Shown: positions 1-9,724, counted from the stretch's first letter. The stretch is 64,000 nt of DNA from JADLDB01 sp040755835 (GCA_040755835.1 JBFMAB010000122.1:62001-126000), one strand, 5' to 3'. Program-made: numbers and translations. The notes: a model not told the origin generated them from the letters alone.

Positions 1-1
1 C

Positions 2-1705
2 CGCGCGGTGCTGCTCGACCTCTTCCGCTCGGTGGCGAGGCGGCACCGCCTGCTGTTCCTGCTCGACGACCTGCACAGCGCAGACCCGGCGTCCCTCGAG
101 GTGCTGTCCGAGGTGATGGCGCGCTCCCAGGGCCTGGGCGTGGGCATCATCGGCACCGTGCGCGCCGGCGCCAGCGACGCGCTCCCGCAGCTCAAGCGCT
201 TCGAGCTGGGGCCGCTGGGCCGCTCCGACCTCGAGCGGCTGGTGGCTCACCGGCTGCCGGGCGGCGCCCCGTCGAAGCCGTTGCTCGACCTCGTGGTGGA
301 CCGCAGCGACGGCAACCCGCTCTTCGCGCGCGAAATCGCGCTGACGCTGGTGGAGTCGGGCGCGGCGAAGCTGGTGGGCGGCGAGTGGCAGCTCCAGGGC
401 GGCCTCGAGGAGCTGCCCGACTCGCTCGCCTCGCTGATGGGCGTGCGCATCGACCGCCTGTCGGCGCAGGCGCGGCTGCTCTTGCGCTACGGCGCGGTGG
501 CGGGCCGCACCTTCCCCATCGCGTTGGTGACGGCCGCGGTGGACGCGCCGCTCGACGTGCACGCCGCCGTCAGCGAGTGCGTCACGCGCGGCGTCCTGTC
601 GCCTGCGCCCAACCAGCGCGACGCGTACTACTTCAACCAGGCGCTCCTGCAGGACGCGATGGTTGGCCGCATCAGCGCGGTGGACAAGAAGGCGATTCAC
701 CTGCGTCTCGCCGAGGCCATCGAGCGCGGCATCAGCGCCGGCGCGGAGAACCCGCTCGAGGCCATGGCGCGCCATTTCAAGGGCGCCGAGCAGCCGCGCA
801 AGGCGGTGAAGTACCTGAAGCTGGCGGGCGACGCGCTCAGGGAGCGCCGCGCGTGGGCCGCCGCCGTCGACGCCTACCGGCAGTGCCTCGCCCTGGTGAG
901 CCAGAACCTGGGCGGGCAGGGCGTGTCCAACGACGCCATCGCGCAGAACCTCCTCGACATCGTCGGCCTCGCCGCGTCGGCGCAGCTGCTGGTGGCCCCG
1001 GCCGACGTGCCCGCGCTGGTGGACCCGGTGCTGGCGCAGGTGCCCGAGTCGCGCGCTCCACAGGCCCGCGCCGAGGTGCTGCGGCAGCGCGCGCTGGCGC
1101 TGCAGCGCCTCACGCGGTTGTCCGAGGCCGAGGCCGACCTCCAGAAGGCGATGTCGCTGTCGCCCGCGCTGGCCGCCCCGCAGCTCGCCGGCATGCTGCG
1201 CGCCGACCTCGCCGGCGTCCTGGAGGCCAAAGGCGACCTCGCCGGCGCGTCGAAGCTGCTCATCGAGGGCCTCTCGTACCTCTCCAACCGCAAGTTGGAC
1301 GACAAGAACCTGCTCTGGCAGTACCTGAACCAGCTCGGCCGCATCCACGTGCGGTTGGGGAAGCTGCTCGAGGCCAGCGAGTTCTTCGACTCCGCGCGCG
1401 CGCAGGCGAAGGCCGCGCAGTCGCCGCTGGGCGAGTCGCGCGTGGTGTCCAACCTCGCGGTGCTGGCGGCCACCCGCAAGGACGCCGCCCAGGCGCTGGC
1501 GCTCTTCGACGAGTCGCGGCAGCTGGCCGAGGAGGCCGGCGATCGCCTCGGCGTGCTGCGCGCCCGGTACAACCGCGCCCGCCTGTTGCTGGCCAACCGC
1601 GCGGAGGAAGCGAAGAGCGAGCTGCGCGCGGTGGCCGAGGAGGCCCGCGCCATGGGCTGGCGCGAAGGCGAAGCGATGGCGGCGCAGGCGCTGGCCGGCC
1701 GGTAG
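2..1705 (+). CDS. ATPase/TPR regulatory protein, 5'-truncated by the window
   Basis: The frame is open from the second base, so the 567 residues seen are only the C-terminal part. A Walker B-like strand LLFLLDDLHSAD lies near residues 17-28. The segment DRSDGNPLFAREI near residue 100 is typical of AAA_16/STAND ATPases of the adenylate-cyclase/LuxR type. From about residue 260 to the end the protein is Ala/Leu-rich and helical with TPR-like spacing (AEQPRKAVKYLKLAGD and later units). In myxobacteria this ATPase-TPR arrangement usually follows an N-terminal Ser/Thr kinase or DNA-binding domain. That part would lie upstream of the window, so the full function cannot be assigned. The gene ends five bases before the convergent HD gene. 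Confidence 0.85.
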   Translation, partial: RAVLLDLFRSVARRHRLLFLLDDLHSADPASLEVLSEVMARSQGLGVGIIGTVRAGASDALPQLKRFELGPLGRSDLERLVAHRLPGGAPSKPLLDLVVDRSDGNPLFAREIALTLVESGAAKLVGGEWQLQGGLEELPDSLASLMGVRIDRLSAQARLLLRYGAVAGRTFPIALVTAAVDAPLDVHAAVSECVTRGVLSPAPNQRDAYYFNQALLQDAMVGRISAVDKKAIHLRLAEAIERGISAGAENPLEAMARHFKGAEQPRKAVKYLKLAGDALRERRAWAAAVDAYRQCLALVSQNLGGQGVSNDAIAQNLLDIVGLAASAQLLVAPADVPALVDPVLAQVPESRAPQARAEVLRQRALALQRLTRLSEAEADLQKAMSLSPALAAPQLAGMLRADLAGVLEAKGDLAGASKLLIEGLSYLSNRKLDDKNLLWQYLNQLGRIHVRLGKLLEASEFFDSARAQAKAAQSPLGESRVVSNLAVLAATRKDAAQALALFDESRQLAEEAGDRLGVLRARYNRARLLLANRAEEAKSELRAVAEEARAMGWREGEAMAAQALAGR

Positions 1706-1710
1706 CCTGA

Positions 1711-3003
1711 CTACGCGAGCAGGAAGTGCGGCGGGTTGACGCCTTCCTCTTCCGGCGCCACCGACGCGGCGATGGCGTTGTCCGGCTCCTTCGAGAGGTC
1801 GAGGACGTAGTCGACGTTCGCGCCGTTTTCGCGAATCACCTTCACCACCGGCCGGGCGAAGGAGCCGCTGTTCGCCGGCACCTCCAGCACCACCGCCAGC
1901 TGGCCGCCGGTGAGGCGCACCGTGCTGCCGACGGGGAAGAGGCCCACCGTGGCGGTGAAGAGGTCCACCGCGAAGGGGTCGAAGCGCACGCCCGACTGCT
2001 CGCGAATGGTGCGCACCGCCTGGTCCGGCGCGAGCGGCTTCTCGCCGGTGGTGGGAGAGGTGAGGAGGTCGAAGGCGCACGGCACCGCGATGAGGCGGGC
2101 GGCCGGGCCCGGCGCCCACACCCCGCGCTGGTTCGCCGACAGGCCCAGCTCGAAGGCGGTGGCCGCCTGCAACAGGCCCTCTTCGCTGGCCGGCGGCACC
2201 GACAGGCGCACCAGCGTGCGCTTGGCAACCGCGAGCGGCTCCGACGGGCCGGGCACCGCGCGGCCAATGTCGTGCAGCAGCGCGGCCACCACCAGGTCCA
2301 GCATCTGCGCGCGCGGCAGCTTCAGCTTGCGCGCCATCAGCATCGTCAGCGCGGCCACCGTCGCCAGGTGGAAGTGCAGGGCGCCGCTGAAGTTGGGGAA
2401 GCGCGTCAGGCCGGACAACAGCGACTCGTAGCCGATGGACGCGTCGGCCATGCCCTGCACGGCCTTGCGGAGGTTGGGCGTGCGGAAGGTCTGCCCTTTC
2501 GCCGCGCGCTCGAGCGCGTTCTTCGCCACCAGCGCCACGCGGGCGAAGCCGCGCAGCACGTTCTGCCGCGCGTCGATGCTGAACATCGCCGAGCCGTCCA
2601 GCACGCCGTCGAGCGCGCGCAGGCGAATGCGCCCCTGCTGCGTCTTGAAGGCCTCCTCGGGGTGCGCCGACTGCCAGCCCTGCTGCATCACCGTGAGGAA
2701 GGCGCGCAGCTCTCCCTCTTCCATGCGCTCGGGCCAGGTCAGCTCGTGCACCGCGAGGCGGGCGAACAGCTTGCGCAGGCCTTCGGCGGCCTCGTGCACG
2801 GCGGCGTTCAGTTTCACCGCGGAGCCGTTCACGAAGACGGTGTCGGCGAAGACGATGACGGTGGTGTCGCCTTCGCACTGCTTGAGCAGCCCCAGCAGCG
2901 TGGCGATGGGCGTGACGAAGACGGCGTTGTTGATGGGGTGCTGCTGCGCGAGCCGGAGCACCCGGGCGGTGGCGATGAGCAGGTCCGACGCCGACGCACT
3001 CAT
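1711..3003 (-). CDS. HD-domain protein (degenerate HD-GYP-like)
   Basis: A 430-residue protein. The middle carries HLATVAAL (about residue 210) and LLHDIGRA (about residue 244), the H...HD metal-ligand pattern of HD phosphohydrolases. No GYP motif is visible, so c-di-GMP hydrolysis cannot be claimed. The C-terminal third looks beta-rich (VRLTGGQLAVVLEV). The start is the ATG whose first bases overlap the TGA of the upstream HEAT gene (ATGA overlap). That makes the pair translationally coupled and rules out longer starts. The two proteins probably act together; the role is unknown, with signalling or nucleotide turnover most plausible. Confidence 0.85.
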   Translation of the reverse strand: MSASASDLLIATARVLRLAQQHPINNAVFVTPIATLLGLLKQCEGDTTVIVFADTVFVNGSAVKLNAAVHEAAEGLRKLFARLAVHELTWPERMEEGELRAFLTVMQQGWQSAHPEEAFKTQQGRIRLRALDGVLDGSAMFSIDARQNVLRGFARVALVAKNALERAAKGQTFRTPNLRKAVQGMADASIGYESLLSGLTRFPNFSGALHFHLATVAALTMLMARKLKLPRAQMLDLVVAALLHDIGRAVPGPSEPLAVAKRTLVRLSVPPASEEGLLQAATAFELGLSANQRGVWAPGPAARLIAVPCAFDLLTSPTTGEKPLAPDQAVRTIREQSGVRFDPFAVDLFTATVGLFPVGSTVRLTGGQLAVVLEVPANSGSFARPVVKVIRENGANVDYVLDLSKEPDNAIAASVAPEEEGVNPPHFLLA

Positions 3004-4721
3004 GCCTTGCTCACCCTCGACAGCGCGGCGCGGGCCGCGGCCTTCACCCGGGGCGCCGCCATCAACTTCCCGGCCAGGGACTCGAGCGGCTTCTTCGCGC
3101 TCGGGTCGCCCAGCACCGCCAGCGCGCCCACGCAGGCCACCGTGGCGTCGGGGTCCTGCTTGCGGTCGAGCTCGGCGATGAGCACCTCCGCGGCCACCTT
3201 GCCGCCCAGCTTGCCCAGCGCGTGGTACACGCGCACGCGCTCCTCCTCGTCCACGTCCGGCCGCTTCAGGAGCTCGCCCAGCGCGCGCGCGGCCGAAGGG
3301 TCCTCGAGGTCGGCCACCACGCGCAACAGCCGCCGCCGCACCTCGCCGTCGGTGTCCTTCAGGTGGTTGGCCAGCACGCCGCGCGGCAGGCGCACCGCCA
3401 CGGCGGGAGAAATCGCGCCCGCCGCGTCGCGCCGCACCTCGGCCTCGGGGTGCTCGAGCGCCTGCGTGAGGAAGCGCGTCGCCTCGGGCGGCGGCATGGC
3501 GTCGAGGCGCTTGAGGAACTCGCCGAAGGACGCCGCGTTCAGGTCCGCCACGTTGATGGAGCGCGTCGCCTGAGTCGGGGCGATCTCCGCCAGCAGGCCT
3601 GCCGCCGCCGCGCGCGCCGCCGGGTTCCGTAGCCGCGCCACCTGCTCGCGGAACGACTGGCCCAGCGTCGGGGCGATGGTCTTGAGCGCTTCGAGCGCCT
3701 CCGGGTCCTTCCCTTCGGCCGCGTCCAGGGCGCGGAGGAGCGGGTCGAGGAAGGCCGGCGAGACGAAGAACTGCTTGAGCCCGGTGAGCAGCTTCACGCG
3801 CGCGGGCCCGAGGTGCGTGTCGGCGCGCGCATCCGCCACCAGCGCGTTCCACGCCTCGAGGCTCGGCCCGAAGCGCCCGCGCTCCGCGAAGGCCGCCAGG
3901 AGATCCGCGAGGCGCCTGGCGAAGGCGCCGGCCTCGTTGCCCTGCGACAGCACCGCGGCGTTGATGAGCGCGCGCGCCGCGCGGGGCATGGCGTCCTTGC
4001 GGGTGGAGAAGCCCGCGACGAAGTTCTCGATGTCGGTGGGCGACAGCTGCAGCGACGCCAGCTTCGCGTCCTGCTGCGCGAGGCGCTCGGCGGTGACGCC
4101 GCGCACCAGCTCGCTGCGCAACAGCGCGACGTCGTCAGCCGACACGCGCAGCAGCATCGGGCCCGCGTCGGCGCCGGTGCTGCCCGACTCGCTGGCCATG
4201 GCGTTGATGAGCGCGTCCAGCTCGGCCTTGGTCCTCTGCTGGTTGCGCTCGCCGTCGTCACCTTCCTCGTCGGCCAGCGAGAAGGTGTCGATGACGACCA
4301 GGCGGAAGGCCTCGAGCTCCAGCTCCCAACACCGCGTGCTGAGCGCCTCGGCCTCGTTCGGGTTGCTCACCACGTTGAGCCACGCATCGAAGAAGGCGTC
4401 GCGCTCGTTCGGCGGCGGGTTGGCGGCGATGGTGATGCGCCGGATGCCTTCGTTGAAGAGCGGCATGGTGAGCGGATCGCGCTGGCCGGCGCGCCCCACC
4501 AGCAGCTCCCCTTCGATGGCCAGCCCGGAGATGGTCACCTCGAGGACCATCTCCTCGGTCGCCACCGACGCGAACTGCTCGCGGAAGCGCTCGAGGGCGC
4601 TCATCGCCAGCGGGTGGTTCCGGCCGTAGGCGCGGCCCTGGTCGATGGCCCGCCGGAGCAGCTGCAGCAGCAGCACCAGCGCCTGGCGGCGTGGACCCGG
4701 CGTTTTCTCGGCCTTCGACAT
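3000..4721 (-). CDS. HEAT-repeat protein
   Basis: A 573-residue, largely alpha-helical protein with no signal peptide or membrane segment, so probably cytoplasmic. Residues about 390-565 contain HEAT/PBS-lyase-like repeats, for example HPEAEVRRDAAGAISPAVA and KDTDGEVRRRLLRVVADLED. These are protein-interaction scaffolds. The N-terminal part (RAIDQGRAYGRNHPLAMSALERF) is a helical region often seen in myxobacterial HEAT proteins of unknown function. It overlaps the HD-domain gene by four bases and starts 45 bp after nagZ on the same strand, so the three genes may be one transcript. I infer a scaffold or regulator for the HD protein; no catalytic motif is visible. Confidence 0.8.
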   Translation of the reverse strand: MSKAEKTPGPRRQALVLLLQLLRRAIDQGRAYGRNHPLAMSALERFREQFASVATEEMVLEVTISGLAIEGELLVGRAGQRDPLTMPLFNEGIRRITIAANPPPNERDAFFDAWLNVVSNPNEAEALSTRCWELELEAFRLVVIDTFSLADEEGDDGERNQQRTKAELDALINAMASESGSTGADAGPMLLRVSADDVALLRSELVRGVTAERLAQQDAKLASLQLSPTDIENFVAGFSTRKDAMPRAARALINAAVLSQGNEAGAFARRLADLLAAFAERGRFGPSLEAWNALVADARADTHLGPARVKLLTGLKQFFVSPAFLDPLLRALDAAEGKDPEALEALKTIAPTLGQSFREQVARLRNPAARAAAAGLLAEIAPTQATRSINVADLNAASFGEFLKRLDAMPPPEATRFLTQALEHPEAEVRRDAAGAISPAVAVRLPRGVLANHLKDTDGEVRRRLLRVVADLEDPSAARALGELLKRPDVDEEERVRVYHALGKLGGKVAAEVLIAELDRKQDPDATVACVGALAVLGDPSAKKPLESLAGKLMAAPRVKAAARAALSRVSKA

Positions 4722-4766
4722 GGCGGCGCGGCCTCAATCCTACCGCAGTCCCGGTACGGCACCCGG

Positions 4767-5864
4767 CTACGCGCGCTCCGTGGGGTCGACGCCCGTCAGC
4801 GCGTCGGCATCGAGGCCTGCGGCCAGCGCCCGGTGCTCGGCGCTGCCGAGGCGCGAGAGGCCGTCCTCCGGCCCGCGCACGAAGCGGCGCACCAGCCCGT
4901 CGACGCGCGCCAGCGCCCGGTCCAGCTGCGCGTGGCTCAGCTCGCCCGTCTCCACGGCCTCCACCACCGCGTCGATGGCGCCGCGCTGCACGTCGGCGTG
5001 GTGACAGACGAGGAACTGGTCCGCCCCGGCCTCGAGGCCCGCCACCGCCGCGCGCGCCACCGAGAAGTGGTCCGCGATGGCCTTCATCTCGAGGTCGTCG
5101 CTCACCACCACGCCGGTGAAGCCCAGCTCGTCGCGCAACAGGCCCGTCAGCACCGGCCGGCTCATCGTCGCCGGCACCTGCGGGTCGAGCGCCTCGAACA
5201 CCACGTGCGCCGTCATCAGCGACGCGAGGCCCGCCCGCGCGTACGCGGCGAAGGGCTTGAGCTCGACGCGACGCAGCCGGTCCAGCCCGTGCGGCAGCGA
5301 CGGGAGGTCGAGGTGGCTGTCCTTCGAGGTGTCGCCGTGCCCGGGGAAGTGCTTGCCGCACGAGGCGACGCCGCCCGCCTCGAGGCCCCGCGCGAGCGCC
5401 ACGCCGAGCCGCGCCACCTCGTCCGCGTCCCGCGACAGCGAGCGGTCGCCGATGACGGGGTTGGCGGGGTTGGTGTCCACGTCCAGCACCGGCGCGTAGT
5501 CCTGGTCGAAGCCCAGCGCGCGCACCTCGAAGGCCAGCAGCCGCCCGACGCGCTCGGCGAGCGCCGCGTCGCCAGGGCGCCCCACCTCGCGCATCGGCGG
5601 CAGCGTGGTGAAGGGCGCCCCGCGCAGCCGCGCCACGCGCCCGCCTTCCTGGTCGATGGCGGCCAGCAGCGGCCGTCCGGCGTGCGCCTTCAGGGACTTC
5701 ACCAGCGCCGCCACCTGCTCCGGCGACTCGACGTTGCGCTTGAAGAGGATGACGCCGCCCACGCCGTCGTCGATGAGCGCCTTCACGTCCCGGTCCGGGA
5801 CGGTGCCGGGGAAGCCGACGACGAAGAGGCGCGCGACGCGGCGGTAAAGCTCGGAGGCGGGCAT
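4767..5864 (-). CDS. nagZ: Beta-N-acetylhexosaminidase NagZ (GH3)
   Basis: A 365-residue GH3 enzyme. The NagZ signature KHFPGHGDTSKDSHLDLP is at about residues 168-185 and the nucleophile region VVSDDLEMKAI at about 250-260. NagZ removes N-acetylglucosamine from anhydromuropeptides in cytoplasmic cell-wall recycling; the absence of a signal peptide agrees. Length is typical of the family. The chosen ATG begins MPASELYRRVARLFVVGFPG; longer forms run into sequence with poor codon bias. It is divergent from the kinase gene on the plus strand, and the two share a short intergenic region that probably contains both promoters. Confidence 0.93.
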   Translation of the reverse strand: MPASELYRRVARLFVVGFPGTVPDRDVKALIDDGVGGVILFKRNVESPEQVAALVKSLKAHAGRPLLAAIDQEGGRVARLRGAPFTTLPPMREVGRPGDAALAERVGRLLAFEVRALGFDQDYAPVLDVDTNPANPVIGDRSLSRDADEVARLGVALARGLEAGGVASCGKHFPGHGDTSKDSHLDLPSLPHGLDRLRRVELKPFAAYARAGLASLMTAHVVFEALDPQVPATMSRPVLTGLLRDELGFTGVVVSDDLEMKAIADHFSVARAAVAGLEAGADQFLVCHHADVQRGAIDAVVEAVETGELSHAQLDRALARVDGLVRRFVRGPEDGLSRLGSAEHRALAAGLDADALTGVDPTERA

Positions 5865-5925
5865 GGCGGTGTCGGGAATATCACCCTCCCGTCGCGCGCG
5901 CGGCGGGACTAAGTCACCCATTCCC

Positions 5926-8900
5926 GTGGATTCGCCCGACGCCCTCCCAGCCGGCACGCTCGTCGACGGCTTCAGGGTGAAGCGCCGCCTCGCCGAGGGC
6001 GCGATGGGCGAGGTGTACCTGGCGCAGGACGAGCGGCTCGGCCGCAAGGTGGCGCTGAAGTTCGTCAAGCCCACCGGCCTCGACGCGGCCGCCTGCGAGC
6101 GCTTCCTCGCCGAGGCGCGCACCACGGCGCGCTTCGCGCACCCGCACATCGTCACCGTGTACGCGGTGGGCGCGCACGCCGGGCGGCCGTACCTCGCGCT
6201 CGAGTACCTCGACGGAGAGACGCTGCGCGAGCGCCTCGGCCGCGGCCCCCTGCCGCTGCCCGAGGCCCTGCGCGTCGCGCGCGCCGTCGCCGAAGCGCTG
6301 GCCGAAGCGCACCGCCACGGCGTCATCCACGCGGACCTGAAGCCCGAGAACGTCGTGGTGCCCGCCGACGGCCGCCCGCGCGTCGTCGACTTCGGGCTGG
6401 CCCGCTTCGCCGGCGCCGACGGGGTCGCCGCGTCGGGCACGCCCGCCTACATGGCGCCCGAGCGCTGGCAGGGTGCCGCGCCCACGCCGGCCATCGACGT
6501 GTGGAGCCTCGGCGTCCTCGTCCACGAGCTCGTCGAAGGCGAGCGCCCGCTGTCCGACGGCGAGCTGGCCGCCTTCGCGTACGCGCCGCGGCCGGTGCCG
6601 CTGGGGCCTGCGGTGGCGCACCACCCGGTGCGCGAGCTCTTGCAGGCCTGCCTCGCCGTGGACCCGGCGGCGCGGCCGCCCTCGGAGGACGTCGCGCAGC
6701 GGCTCGCCGCGCTCCTTGACGGCGGCCGCCCGGGCGACGACGCGCGCTCGCCCTTCCGCGGCCTCGAGCCCTTCCGCGAGGCCGACGCCGTCGACTTCTC
6801 GGGCCGTGAAGCGGAAGTCGCCCAGGCGGCCGAAGGCCTCCGCGCGCACGGCGCCCTCGCCGTCCTCGGTCCGTCGGGCATCGGCAAGAGCAGCTTCGTC
6901 TTCGCCGGCCTCGTGCCGCGCCTGCGCGAGGCGGGGACGTGGACCGTCGCGTCGCTGCGCCCCGGCGCGCGGCCGCTGTGGAGCCTCGCGCTGGCGCTCG
7001 TCACCTGCCGCGCCACGAAGAAGGACTCGCGCAGCTCTGCGGTGCCCGAGGTGGGCTCGCCCCTGGCCCGCGACGTCGACGCGCTGGCGCTGGCGCTGGA
7101 GTCGGAGCCGGGCGCGCTGGCGCGGGCGCTGCGCGACATCGCGCAGGCCACCGGCGGCCGGGTGCTGCTCTTCGTCGACCAGTTCGAGGAGCTCTTCACG
7201 CTCGCGCCGCCGGCGCACGCCGACGCCTTCGCGCTCGCGCTGGCGGCGGCGGCCGGCGCCGACGAGCCGTGGCGTCTCGCCTTCGCGCTGCGCGGCGACT
7301 TCCTGGGCGCCTTCGCCGGGCAGGCCGCGCTCAAGCCGATGCTGTCGAACGTGCTGGTGCTGGCGCCGCTCGGCCGCGCCGCCCTCGAGGCCGCGGTGCG
7401 GCGCCCGCTCGAGCGCGTGGGCTACCGGCCCGACGAGCCGTCGCTGCCGGCACGCCTCGCCGCCGACCTCGACGGGCAGCCCGCCGCGCTGCCGCTGTTG
7501 CAGTTCGCCGGGCAGGCCCTGTGGGAGCGCCGCGACAGCGCGCGGAAGCTCGTCCTGCGCGCCGAGTACGAGGCGATGGGCGGCGCCGTCGGCGCGCTCG
7601 CGGCGCAGGCCCGGCGCGCCATCGCCGACTTTTCGCCCGAGCAGCGCCGCGCGGTGCGCGCTCTCTTCTTGCGGCTCGTCAACGCGGACGGCACGCGGCG
7701 GCCGCGCCCTCGGGCCGAGCTGGTGTCGGGCCTCGGCGACGACGCGGGCGCCGTGCTGGACCGGCTGCTCGAGCGGCGGCTCCTCGTCGCGGGCCGGCCG
7801 GACGAGGGCGGCGAGGCGCTGGTGGAGCTCGCGCACGAGTCGCTGGTGACGACGTGGCCCGCGCTGGCGCGGTGGCTGTCCGAGACGCAGGAGGGGCGGC
7901 GGCTGGTGGCCGAGCTCGAGGCGGCCGCGGCGTTGTGGGACCAGCGCGGCCGTCGCGACGAGGAGACCTGGGCCGGCGACGCGCTGGACGACGCGCAGCG
8001 GCGCCTGGAGGAGTGGGGCGTGTCGCTGCCCCAGCGCGCCGCGGACTTCGTGGAGGCGGGCCGCGCGCGGGCCCGGGCGCGCGCCCGCCGGCGGCGCGTC
8101 GGCCTGGTGGCGGGCGTCGCCACGCTGAGCCTCCTGGCAGTGGGCGCGACGGCGGCGGCCCTGGCCTTCCGCGAGAAGGAGCGCCAGGCCGTCGCCCAGC
8201 AGGAGCAGATTCGTCTCGCCGCGGCGGACATGGGGCGCTTCGAGCTCGTCCTCGAGCCCTTCGACTGGGACGCGGTGAGGCTCGAGGCGAAGCCGGTGCC
8301 GGCGAGCCGGCTGCCGGGCCTGGCCTGGGCGCTGTATGCCGCGTCGCGCGACGACGACGAGCAGGTGGGCGAGCGCCTCGCGCCGCCGGACGTGCGCCTC
8401 GAGAAGCAGGCGGTGGACGAGTTGGGCGCGGTGCACCTGCTGGTGGAGGCGCCCAGCCGCGTCACCTTTCTCTCCGTGTCGGGGCGCGGCGAGGCCGGTC
8501 GCGCCTGTCCACCGTCGCGGGTCCGCTTCCGGCGGCTCCCGGGCTTCGCCGAGCGCGAGGCGGGGGTGCGGCTCGTGGTGCCGGTGCCCACCTGCCAGGC
8601 GACGACGGCGGCGACCGTCGCGTTCGCGGAAGGGACGTTCCGGCGCGCGCTCGGGGAGGGCGTGGAGACGGTGCGCGTCGGCCCCTTCACCCTCGACGCC
8701 ACCGAGGTGCCGACGGCGCTCTTCGACGTGTACCGCGGGCTCTCGGCGTGGACGGGCGACACGCGCAACCTGGTGCCACCCGTGCTGGTGGGCGACTTCG
8801 CGCCGGGCAGCCTCCCCGTCTCGGGCGTCACCGCGGAGGTGGCGGACCGCTTCTGCGGGTTTCTTGGCAAGCGGCTCCCGCACGTCGACGAGTGGCAGCG

Positions 8901-9282
8901 CGCCGCGGCGACGCACCCGCACGCGCGCCACGTCCCGGGCGCGCCGGACTTCGTCGCCGAGGCGGCGCCCTGCGAGGCCAACCTCCAGGGCGGTGCCGAC
9001 GGGTACCCGCACGCTGCCCCCGTCGGCCGCGTGGCCGGCGACGTGACGCCCGAAGGCGTGCGCGACCTGCTGGGCAACGTCAGCGAATGGACCGCGGACA
9101 CCGCGACGACGGACCGCGAGAGCCAGGCGGGCTACTCGGGGCTGCGCATGACGCTGGGCGCGGACTGGGACACGCCCCGAGGCGCACCGCCGACGGACCT
9201 CACGTGGGTCAACAACAAGCCCAGCACGTACACCCACTTCGGCCAGGGCTTCCGGTGTGCGCTCGGGGCGGAAGGGCGCTGA
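5926..9282 (+). CDS. Ser/Thr kinase - STAND ATPase - FGE/SUMF1-like fusion
   Basis: An 1118-residue membrane protein. Residues ~15-270 form a protein kinase: glycine loop LAEGAMGEVYLA, VALKFVK lysine, HADLKPENVVV catalytic loop, VDFGLARF and AYMAPERW. The usual HRD is HAD, so this is a non-RD kinase. A P-loop GPSGIGKSSF near residue 313 begins a STAND-type (nSTAND1) ATPase region with LLFVDQFEELF as Walker B. One transmembrane helix lies at about 725-745 after an Arg-rich stretch. The C-terminal ~200 residues resemble formylglycine-generating enzyme/SUMF1 (FTLDATEVPTALFDVYR; LLGNVSEWT). I prefer the GTG at 5926: the ATG at 5863 would add 21 codons with many A/T third positions, unlike the gene. 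Probably a sensor kinase with an extracytoplasmic FGE-like domain. Confidence 0.88.
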   Translation: MDSPDALPAGTLVDGFRVKRRLAEGAMGEVYLAQDERLGRKVALKFVKPTGLDAAACERFLAEARTTARFAHPHIVTVYAVGAHAGRPYLALEYLDGETLRERLGRGPLPLPEALRVARAVAEALAEAHRHGVIHADLKPENVVVPADGRPRVVDFGLARFAGADGVAASGTPAYMAPERWQGAAPTPAIDVWSLGVLVHELVEGERPLSDGELAAFAYAPRPVPLGPAVAHHPVRELLQACLAVDPAARPPSEDVAQRLAALLDGGRPGDDARSPFRGLEPFREADAVDFSGREAEVAQAAEGLRAHGALAVLGPSGIGKSSFVFAGLVPRLREAGTWTVASLRPGARPLWSLALALVTCRATKKDSRSSAVPEVGSPLARDVDALALALESEPGALARALRDIAQATGGRVLLFVDQFEELFTLAPPAHADAFALALAAAAGADEPWRLAFALRGDFLGAFAGQAALKPMLSNVLVLAPLGRAALEAAVRRPLERVGYRPDEPSLPARLAADLDGQPAALPLLQFAGQALWERRDSARKLVLRAEYEAMGGAVGALAAQARRAIADFSPEQRRAVRALFLRLVNADGTRRPRPRAELVSGLGDDAGAVLDRLLERRLLVAGRPDEGGEALVELAHESLVTTWPALARWLSETQEGRRLVAELEAAAALWDQRGRRDEETWAGDALDDAQRRLEEWGVSLPQRAADFVEAGRARARARARRRRVGLVAGVATLSLLAVGATAAALAFREKERQAVAQQEQIRLAAADMGRFELVLEPFDWDAVRLEAKPVPASRLPGLAWALYAASRDDDEQVGERLAPPDVRLEKQAVDELGAVHLLVEAPSRVTFLSVSGRGEAGRACPPSRVRFRRLPGFAEREAGVRLVVPVPTCQATTAATVAFAEGTFRRALGEGVETVRVGPFTLDATEVPTALFDVYRGLSAWTGDTRNLVPPVLVGDFAPGSLPVSGVTAEVADRFCGFLGKRLPHVDEWQRAAATHPHARHVPGAPDFVAEAAPCEANLQGGADGYPHAAPVGRVAGDVTPEGVRDLLGNVSEWTADTATTDRESQAGYSGLRMTLGADWDTPRGAPPTDLTWVNNKPSTYTHFGQGFRCALGAEGR

Positions 9283-9297
9283 CGGCGCCGCCGCGCG

Positions 9298-9699
9298 TCA
9301 GAGGGAGACGGTCTTCGGCCACTTCCCGCCGCCGCCCGCCGACGCCGACACGTTGTTCATCACCAGCCACGCCTCGGTGAGGAGGAGGAGGCCGAAGTCC
9401 GTGCCCTGGCCGGGCGTGACGAGCTGCGCGGTGGACGGCAGCGAGCCCCACGCCATCTCCCCGTCGGTGAGGTCGGCGACGAAGGGCTCACCGTCGTTGT
9501 CGAACTCCTTCTGCGTCTCCACGTCCCAGATGTTGAAGTACACCTGACTCCCGCGGCGGCCCACCACGCGCACCACCATCGGGTTGTAGTTGCCCACCTC
9601 GCGGCTCCAGTACTTGAGCGCCTTCTCGGGCGACCGCACCGGCTTCACCACCGCCTTCGACTTGTTCCGCGTGGGGTTGCTCTTCCTGCTCGACGCCAT
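9298..9699 (-). CDS. Conserved-looking small protein of unknown function
   Basis: A 133-residue soluble protein with a basic N-terminus (MASSRKSNPTRNKSKAVVK) and a beta-rich body (NPMVVRVVGRRGSQVYFNIW). No family recognised, no signal peptide, no Cys. The ATG at 9699 is chosen because AAGGAG sits about six bases upstream; the longer ATG at 9732 lacks a site. It is the last gene of an apparent operon: the caspase-like gene ends 25 bp upstream, and that gene begins 25 bp after the sigma-54 activator. Being co-transcribed it may be a partner or substrate of the caspase-like protein, which is inference only. Confidence 0.75.
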   Translation of the reverse strand: MASSRKSNPTRNKSKAVVKPVRSPEKALKYWSREVGNYNPMVVRVVGRRGSQVYFNIWDVETQKEFDNDGEPFVADLTDGEMAWGSLPSTAQLVTPGQGTDFGLLLLTEAWLVMNNVSASAGGGGKWPKTVSL

Positions 9700-9724
9700 G
9701 GTGACTCCTTGCCTCCTGGTGACA

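Noticed and set aside
385..1710. Long alternative frames over the ATPase/TPR gene and elsewhere (Arg/Ala/Gly-rich translations)
   Set aside because: They are products of high GC content: low-complexity Arg/Ala/Pro/Gly translations opposite or beside genes with clear domains.
5863..5925. ATG at 5863 as the start of the FGE-like kinase
   Set aside because: The 21 extra codons have many A/T third bases and would overlap the nagZ start on the other strand; GTG 5926 fits better.
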